The notes under the pieces: model-generated
Told to the model about the DNA's origin: nothing
Seen by the model: the letters and a program-made list of their open reading frames with translations, nothing else
The model's database searches: none
Translations under genes and position numbers: made by a program
Part shown: positions 5,980-9,950 of the stretch, piece by piece
Layout: every line of letters begins with the position of its first letter
Position numbering within the stretch: the first letter of the stretch is position 1
Assembly: GCA_024697505.1 (NCBI GenBank)
Contig: JAILFQ010000134.1
Span: forward strand, 1-9,950
DNA from: Lachnospiraceae bacterium
GTDB lineage: Bacteria; Bacillota; Clostridia; Lachnospirales; Lachnospiraceae
Reading direction: 5' to 3'
Length of the DNA: 9,950 bases

Positions 5980-7731
5980 TTACTTTTCTGTAGAGAATCT
6001 GTTAACCTCGTCCTGCAAGCGCTTGGATATTTCGCGATTGTTTTCGGAATCGCTCTGAATTGTTGTAATGGATGTAAGAATTCCGGAAGTGGATTCCGTT
6101 GCATCGGAAACACCCTGAGTACAGTCGTTTATAACATGTGAAATGTGATCTATCTGATCGGTCATTTCGGTAATTGTGCGGTTAAGAACAACCGTATTGT
6201 CATTAACGGATTCAAGAACAGAGTTAATGTCGTCCGCATCCTGGTAGTACTGCTGTGCAACGCCTTCAAACTCGTCATAATCCGAAAGTACGGACTCGCT
6301 TACGTATGTAAGCATTTCGTTGGAACTTGAAGCAAGGGACTCCACTGCGTAAATAACCTGGTTAGAGATCTCCTGAATGGAATTTGCAGTCTCTTTACTA
6401 TGCTCCGCAAGCTGACGTATTTCGTCCGCAACAACGGCAAAGCCCTTTCCTGCTTCTCCTGCTCTTGCAGCTTCTATGGAAGCATTAAGTGCAAGAAGGT
6501 TTGTCTGAGCGGCTATGGAAAGAATATCTCCGGTAAGAGACTGTATCCGCTCTACATTCTTACTTTCTTCTATTGAAGATTCAAGGCCGTCTTTAATGGA
6601 AGATACCATATGATTTGTAGAAGCCTTCTTCTTTTCTGTGTTTTCACGTATTACAGTAGCATGCTTCTTTATGTTTGCCACTCTTTCATTTCCTTCGGCA
6701 ACCTGTGAAGAAACCTGATTAACTGCGTTGTTTACATCACCTGCGCCATCATTTAATGATAAAAGTGTGTTGTTTGCCGTTTCCATGCTGGCAGTGAGTT
6801 CTTCCATAACAGAAGATACATTGCTTACATTGTCTCTGGAAGAATTAACTATGCCGACTGTATTTTCAACGGATCTGTAAATATTTCCGGATTCACCCTT
6901 AATCTTATTGATGATACCTTCAAGAGTTTCCAGGAAGTTATTGATACCTTCAACAAGAACGCCAACTTCATCATGAGTTTTGTTATCCAGTCTTACGGAA
7001 AGATCGGACTTGCCATCATTCATATCCGAGAGAACTTTTCCAAGCTGTCTGGAAGCGGTAACAAGCGGTGTAATGGATCTGGTTACAATATAAAGTGCCA
7101 GGCCGGAAACAATAAGAACAAGAATGCCTCCTATTACAATGGATATCTGTACTCTTTTTGCAGCCTGTTCAAGTGCTGCCTGGTTTTCATCCAGCAACAC
7201 TTCCAAACGATCCTTCATAAGGGCAATATTCTCTTCGTGGCCGAGAATAAGCTCATGAGCAGACATAAAATATGTCATTAATGCTCCGTCATAATTTGCG
7301 GCATAATACATTTCTTCAAGCTGTCCGTAAAGATCTATAAAACCTGTAACAGCGGCATCAAGTGCAAGAAATTTTTCCTGAAACTCTTCGTCGGAAATCT
7401 TTTGCGCCTGAATACGAAGGTCGTCTATAGCAGTTTTAAGTCTTTCCCTGTCTGCCTTACCGGGATCTATCATACTCTTTGCGGTTTCCGCATCTCCCAT
7501 TGCACCCATGCCTTCCATGGATTCAATTAAGAAAACACGCTTAACAAGAGCCTGCATCATTGCATCTACATCACCAAAGTCTTTTTCAATTTCAAGGTAA
7601 GTGTTTGAGAGGGTTTCTCCTGCTACCCGGGAAACACGGAAATTGCTTCCGAGGATAAAAAGGCCTACAACTACAACAAGGTCCAGTACAATAAAGCAAG
7701 AGAGAATACTTGTCTTTAAACTTTTTTTCAT
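5980..7731 (-). CDS. Methyl-accepting chemotaxis protein (transmembrane chemoreceptor)
   Basis: A 583-residue receptor that would detect an extracellular or membrane cue and control CheA kinase through CheW. Order: membrane helix 1 at 12-28; an extracytoplasmic helical sensor at about 30-190, four-helix-bundle-like with no cache signature I recognise; helix 2 at 194-216; a HAMP domain at about 217-270; then the long coiled-coil signalling domain. The invariant kinase-control tip is seen as [35 protein letters not shown] (split here at 411-430 and 431-445). There is no NWETF-like C-terminal methylesterase tether; the tail ends RFSTEK. Start at 7731 follows AGGAG in TAGGAGCG; the upstream open extension lacks coding character and overlaps the next gene. 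No other chemotaxis genes lie in the window, so it is an orphan receptor relying on a distant cluster. Confidence 0.94.
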   Translation of the reverse strand: MKKSLKTSILSCFIVLDLVVVVGLFILGSNFRVSRVAGETLSNTYLEIEKDFGDVDAMMQALVKRVFLIESMEGMGAMGDAETAKSMIDPGKADRERLKTAIDDLRIQAQKISDEEFQEKFLALDAAVTGFIDLYGQLEEMYYAANYDGALMTYFMSAHELILGHEENIALMKDRLEVLLDENQAALEQAAKRVQISIVIGGILVLIVSGLALYIVTRSITPLVTASRQLGKVLSDMNDGKSDLSVRLDNKTHDEVGVLVEGINNFLETLEGIINKIKGESGNIYRSVENTVGIVNSSRDNVSNVSSVMEELTASMETANNTLLSLNDGAGDVNNAVNQVSSQVAEGNERVANIKKHATVIRENTEKKKASTNHMVSSIKDGLESSIEESKNVERIQSLTGDILSIAAQTNLLALNASIEAARAGEAGKGFAVVADEIRQLAEHSKETANSIQEISNQVIYAVESLASSSNEMLTYVSESVLSDYDEFEGVAQQYYQDADDINSVLESVNDNTVVLNRTITEMTDQIDHISHVINDCTQGVSDATESTSGILTSITTIQSDSENNREISKRLQDEVNRFSTEK

Positions 7732-7852
7732 TTTTTCGCTCCTATTTTGTTTTTTTTGAGAGGGGTTATTTTGTGATACTAAATTTTGAGAGTGTTTTGT
7801 TTTTCGAGATGACTTTACCACATTTTTTGGTTGTGTGCAATTAAATTTGATG

Positions 7853-7881
7853 AGTATATAAAAATTTAATAATTGTGTCGA
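7853..7881 (-). promoter_or_regulatory. Promoter of the chemoreceptor gene
   Basis: On the minus strand TCGACA (7881-7876), a 17-bp spacer and TATACT (7858-7853) give a good vegetative promoter, with a leader of about 115 nt. It lies only about 10 bp past the stop of the upstream DUF3990 gene, and no terminator separates the two, so read-through is also possible. I saw no convincing flagellar sigma (TAAA-N15-GCCGATAA) promoter. Confidence 0.6.
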
Positions 7882-7891
7882 ACATATCTGT

Positions 7892-8413
7892 TTAGTCAGA
7901 AATGGCCTCCGCCAGCGTGTTTTGGTATCTTTCCTGCTCTTCTTTAAGCAATACGGCATACTTACCGTGGTCTTTAATCTCTTCCGACTTAAGCCACTTT
8001 AATTTAGATAGAGCTTTTTGGCTCTTTATGGCAACCTGAATATAGCAGGGTCCTATAAGAAGAATTTTAAGAGCCTCCTCTGAGGAAAGCAGGCCGCTGG
8101 TAAGAACTCCAAGGGTGTCGTAAATAGTATCATTTGCAATGGGGCCTTTTACGTAGTCCGCTTCTTCCAAATCTTTTCCTTTTCGGTTTGCAAAAATGTA
8201 GTTAAACCAGCTAAGGTCTCTTTCAAAAGTTTTTGCTGTAAGACCTTCTTCGTCGAATTCGTATTCGTTAATAACTGCGCCTTTTCCGGCCCATCTAAAG
8301 GCAAAATCCTTGTCCGGAGTAAGGTAAAAGCCGGGCCCGAAATCTGCATTTTTTCTGCCATGGTCAAGGTCCGGCTGTCTTATTTCTTCTTTTCCTGTAT
8401 GGTACAACTTCAT
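7892..8413 (-). CDS. DUF3990 protein, ADP-ribosyltransferase-like fold
   Basis: A 173-residue cytoplasmic protein without signal peptide or membrane helix. The N-terminus [20 protein letters not shown] then [19 protein letters not shown] (24-42) matches the hallmark of DUF3990: an LYHxG strand, D-(x)n-GRKN-DFGxGFYLT, and a WA helix. Later [10 protein letters not shown] (86-95) and [15 protein letters not shown] (126-140) also fit as I remember the family. This family belongs to the ADP-ribosyltransferase-like clan; His5 and Tyr30 sit where H-Y type transferases bind NAD. Activity and target are not established. Members are often encoded beside a small DUF3791 gene; none is present here. AGGAGG nine bases before 8413 supports the start. 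Its own promoter and the SDR terminator upstream make it a single-gene unit, perhaps reading into the chemoreceptor gene. Confidence 0.82.
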   Translation of the reverse strand: MKLYHTGKEEIRQPDLDHGRKNADFGPGFYLTPDKDFAFRWAGKGAVINEYEFDEEGLTAKTFERDLSWFNYIFANRKGKDLEEADYVKGPIANDTIYDTLGVLTSGLLSSEEALKILLIGPCYIQVAIKSQKALSKLKWLKSEEIKDHGKYAVLLKEEQERYQNTLAEAISD

Positions 8414-8443
8414 AGATACTATCCTCCTAAGCTCCCCAAGACC

Positions 8444-8472
8444 ATTGTCAATGATTTTACAGAAATTGTCAA
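8444..8472 (-). promoter_or_regulatory. Promoter of the DUF3990 gene with 9-bp direct repeats
   Basis: On the minus strand TTGACA (8472-8467), a 17-bp spacer and GACAAT (8449-8444) form a promoter with perfect -35 and imperfect -10; the start would be near 8437, about 24 nt before the ATG. Both boxes lie inside copies of the same 9-mer, ATTGTCAAT (plus strand, 8444-8452 and 8465-8473), 21 bp apart, or two helical turns. Confidence 0.55.
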
Positions 8473-8475
8473 TAT

Positions 8476-8510
8476 AAACAAAAACAGACTCTTCGTAAAT
8501 GAAGAGTCTG
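8476..8510 (-). terminator. Intrinsic terminator of the dehydrogenase gene
   Basis: CAGACTCTTC-ATTTAC-GAAGAGTCTG on the minus strand is a perfect 10-bp stem followed by TTTTTGTTT. It lies 27 bp past the stop of the dehydrogenase gene and directly before the DUF3990 promoter, so it insulates the two units. Confidence 0.9.
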
Positions 8511-8536
8511 CTTTATGTAATGTAATAAACTTCTTT

Positions 8537-9325
8537 TTAGTTTGGAGCGGAAACTTTGGAGTCGATGTGCATTCCCATACCTGCTGTATGAGCGGAAACC
8601 TCTGAAGCAAGGAAAAGAACTGCGTCAGCAACTTCTTCAGGTTTTGCATATCTCTTATCAAGTGCATAATGCTCTGAAAGAGCTGCCATAGCCTGCTCGT
8701 GAGTCATGGAATCTCCGAAGAAATCCTTCTCTATACGAAGCATCATTGGTGTGTCTACAGGACCCGGGCAGATGTAGTTTACGTGTACGCCTACAGCGCC
8801 GAGTTCAAGTGCAACGCACTTTGTAAGGCCTGCAACGGCATACTTTGAAGAAACATAAGCTGAGTTGCCTGCTGTTGGTTCGTAAGCTGCTGCGGATGCA
8901 ATAACAACCACAGAACCGGACTGTTTCTCAATAAGAGTAGGAGCAGCGTACTTCATCATAAGCATAACAGAGAATACATTAAGCATGTATGTCTGCTCAA
9001 AGAGTTCCAGAGTCATATCCTGTACAGGATGAGACTTTCCTTCGTAGCCTGCGTTAGGAACAACAATATCGATTGTTCCGAACTTTGCCTTAGCGCCTTC
9101 TACAAAGTTCTTAATATCTTCCTCTTTGTTCATATCTGCAACAAATCCCGCAACTGTTCCTGCAGGTGCATTTAATGTTGGAATAAGCTTGTCAATCTTT
9201 TCCTGGCTTGTGGAAGAAAAAGCCACCTTTGCGCCTTCTCTAAGGAAAGCTTTTACGATTGCGGTTCCGATACCACCGGTACCGCCGGTTAAGATAACTA
9301 CTTTGTCTTTGAGTTTAAGATCCAT
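8537..9325 (-). CDS. Short-chain dehydrogenase/reductase (classical SDR)
   Basis: A 262-residue NAD(P)-dependent oxidoreductase with the Rossmann fold, cytoplasmic. Cofactor motif TGGTGGIG at 13-20, D64 in the adenine pocket, NAG at 91-93. Catalytic tetrad Asn116, Ser144, Tyr157 and Lys161 (YVSSK) is intact, and CPGPVDT at 186-192 is the usual post-catalytic loop. The second strand ends FSSTS without an acidic residue, which favours NADP(H) over NAD(H); this is inference. Length and motifs match FabG-like and sugar or steroid-type SDRs; substrate cannot be told, and lack of fatty acid genes nearby argues against the housekeeping FabG. AGGAGG nine bases upstream sets the start at 9325; a longer in-frame start at 9370 has no such site and lies in the leader hairpin. 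Single-gene unit with its own promoter and terminator. Confidence 0.92.
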   Translation of the reverse strand: MDLKLKDKVVILTGGTGGIGTAIVKAFLREGAKVAFSSTSQEKIDKLIPTLNAPAGTVAGFVADMNKEEDIKNFVEGAKAKFGTIDIVVPNAGYEGKSHPVQDMTLELFEQTYMLNVFSVMLMMKYAAPTLIEKQSGSVVVIASAAAYEPTAGNSAYVSSKYAVAGLTKCVALELGAVGVHVNYICPGPVDTPMMLRIEKDFFGDSMTHEQAMAALSEHYALDKRYAKPEEVADAVLFLASEVSAHTAGMGMHIDSKVSAPN

Positions 9326-9348
9326 AAATATAAACCTCCTATAATTTA

Positions 9349-9385
9349 GGTGAAAACAAAGCCTTCTCAACTTTGTTTTTTCACC
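9349..9385 (-). promoter_or_regulatory. 5' leader hairpin of the dehydrogenase mRNA
   Basis: On the minus strand GGTGAAAAAACAAAG and CTTTGTTTTCACC pair in 13 bp with a two-base AA bulge around a 9-base loop. It begins a few bases after the predicted transcription start and ends about 10 bases before the AGGAGG site. No U-run follows, so it is not a terminator. A 5' stabilising stem or an RNA- or protein-binding switch are possible; role not known. Confidence 0.6.
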
Positions 9386-9397
9386 CGTACAAGAAAC

Positions 9398-9403
9398 ATT
9401 ATA
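9398..9403 (-). promoter_or_regulatory. -10 box of the dehydrogenase promoter
   Basis: A perfect TATAAT on the minus strand lies 73 bp before the dehydrogenase start, placing the transcript 5' end near 9391, just before the leader hairpin. At 17-18 bp upstream the -35 is poor (TTCCTA), so the promoter may need an activator, or the gene may also be read from the peptide gene upstream, as no terminator is visible between them. Confidence 0.45.
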
Positions 9404-9461
9404 CTATCATTATGCAAAAATAGGAAGAAGAAGTTTAACATTTTTTTAACATAGTATTTAT

Positions 9462-9644
9462 TTATATAAAATTAGGGAAGTAAATTAGCGGCGGGCAACC
9501 TCCGGCAATATTTTTGAGATCCTCCTCATCAAGAACAATTCCCGCATTTTCTGCATCATTTTTGATCTTATCCATAATCTCCAATGCTTCTTCTTTAGTT
9601 TTTGCGTTTTTTAATCTCTCTTTTAATTCATCTGTGATATTCAT
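9462..9644 (-). CDS. Double-glycine leader peptide precursor (Nif11/bacteriocin-like RiPP)
   Basis: A 60-residue peptide with a charged helical leader (MNITDELKERLKN..., KTKEEALEIMDKIKNDA) ending in LDEEDLKNIAGG at about 38-49, the canonical double-glycine leader end cut by C39 peptidase domains of peptidase-containing ABC exporters. After GG the predicted product is CPPLIYFPNFI: one N-terminal cysteine, three prolines, and otherwise mostly hydrophobic or aromatic residues. It might be a bacteriocin, a modified RiPP or a signal peptide; no modifying enzyme or exporter is within the window. The start at 9644 is preferred over the ATG at 9650 because AAGGGG then lies at a proper 7-base distance. 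The leader resembles Nif11-like leaders in its DEEL..xAGG end but is shorter. Function inferred from the leader only. Confidence 0.75.
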   Translation of the reverse strand: MNITDELKERLKNAKTKEEALEIMDKIKNDAENAGIVLDEEDLKNIAGGCPPLIYFPNFI

Positions 9645-9950
9645 GACCATTCCCCTTTTCGTAAGTATGTTTATTTTATTTGTACTTCCTTATTTATATA
9701 CGCTTTTATCTTTCAATTTCCACATTTTTCTTGTAATTATCTTATAATCTCTATTTTAATCCAAAGGTTGGAATTAATAAAACATAAGCTATATTAAATG
9801 TAATAAAAAAGGATAGTTATTTACCATTAAGGCTAAATTATATTCCCTATAAGATAAAGAAGTGAAAAATAAGATCCTTTGTGGTAAAATAAAAAATAAA
9901 ATATTTTTACTATATTTAAAATAAAACCTTTTCAGAAAGGAGATAGTATT
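9645..9950. other. A/T-rich intergenic region with weak promoter candidates
   Basis: About 300 bp without a supported gene. For the leftward peptide gene, a possible promoter is TTGGAT (9764-9759), 17 bp, GATAAT (9741-9736); the -35 is poor. For a rightward gene beyond the edge, TTGTGG (9879-9884), 17 bp, TATTTT (9902-9907) is possible but low-complexity A/T makes both uncertain. No terminator, riboswitch or small RNA structure stood out. Confidence 0.35.
9936..9942 (+). promoter_or_regulatory. Ribosome binding site for a gene starting past the right edge
   Basis: AAAGGAG is a strong Shine-Dalgarno sequence in an otherwise A/T-rich stretch and is followed by eight bases (ATAGTATT) to the window end, the usual spacing to a start codon. 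A rightward gene divergent from the peptide gene most likely begins at or just after the edge. Only the site is visible, so the gene's nature is unknown. Confidence 0.6.

Noticed and set aside
7741..7810. Repeated TTTTGAGAG elements in the chemoreceptor leader as a repeat array
   Set aside because: Only two or three imperfect copies in low-complexity T/G-rich sequence with irregular spacing; no consistent unit.
7732..7959. Longer N-terminus for the chemoreceptor starting at 7959
   Set aside because: It overlaps the DUF3990 gene and the promoter, and is low-complexity Lys/Ser/Gln/Asn; the start at 7731 precedes a normal first membrane helix and has its own AGGAG.
8419..8667. 82-residue minus-strand frame crossing the dehydrogenase 3' end and its terminator
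   Set aside because: It reads through the terminator hairpin, has no ribosome binding site and no recognisable motif.
9433..9451. TTTAACAT repeat between the peptide gene and the dehydrogenase promoter as a terminator
   Set aside because: It is a direct repeat, not an inverted one, and has no G/C stem.

Overview
The window looks like a low-to-moderate GC Firmicutes chromosome, probably a gut or rumen clostridium of the Lachnospiraceae type. This rests on strong AGGAGG-type ribosome binding sites, sigma-A-like promoters with 17-bp spacers, the gene families present, and A/T-rich intergenic DNA. The genus is an inference. I saw no tRNA, rRNA, CRISPR, transposase or phage gene.

Left part (1-5950): two different ABC systems are transcribed divergently from a 346-bp control region. 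Leftward runs a TetR-family regulator, then a fused membrane/ATPase half-transporter of the IrtB/YbtQ-like kind, then the first 11 codons of what is probably its partner half-transporter, cut by the window edge. Rightward runs a LolD/MacB-like ATPase with an 800-residue FtsX-type permease, closed by a strong bidirectional terminator. The control region is the most interesting part of the window. Both promoters carry the same inverted repeat, GTTAG-N6-CTAAC, placed where a bound repressor would block them. The leftward transcript also has a long leader with a 13-codon ORF ending next to an intrinsic terminator, and an upstream segment able to form an alternative antiterminator. That is the layout of ribosome-mediated (antibiotic- or translation-sensing) attenuation. 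The inferred logic is that the TetR protein represses both operons while ribosome state gates expression of tetR and the exporter.

Middle part (5980-8413, all leftward): a canonical transmembrane methyl-accepting chemotaxis protein with its own promoter, preceded by a solitary DUF3990 protein (ADP-ribosyltransferase-like fold) with its own promoter.

Right part (8485-9950): a classical short-chain dehydrogenase/reductase with a 5' leader hairpin and its own terminator. Upstream of it is a small double-glycine leader peptide gene whose predicted 11-residue product, CPPLIYFPNFI, begins with cysteine and may be a secreted RiPP, bacteriocin or signal. The last 300 bp is A/T-rich and ends in a good ribosome binding site, so a rightward gene probably starts just past the window.
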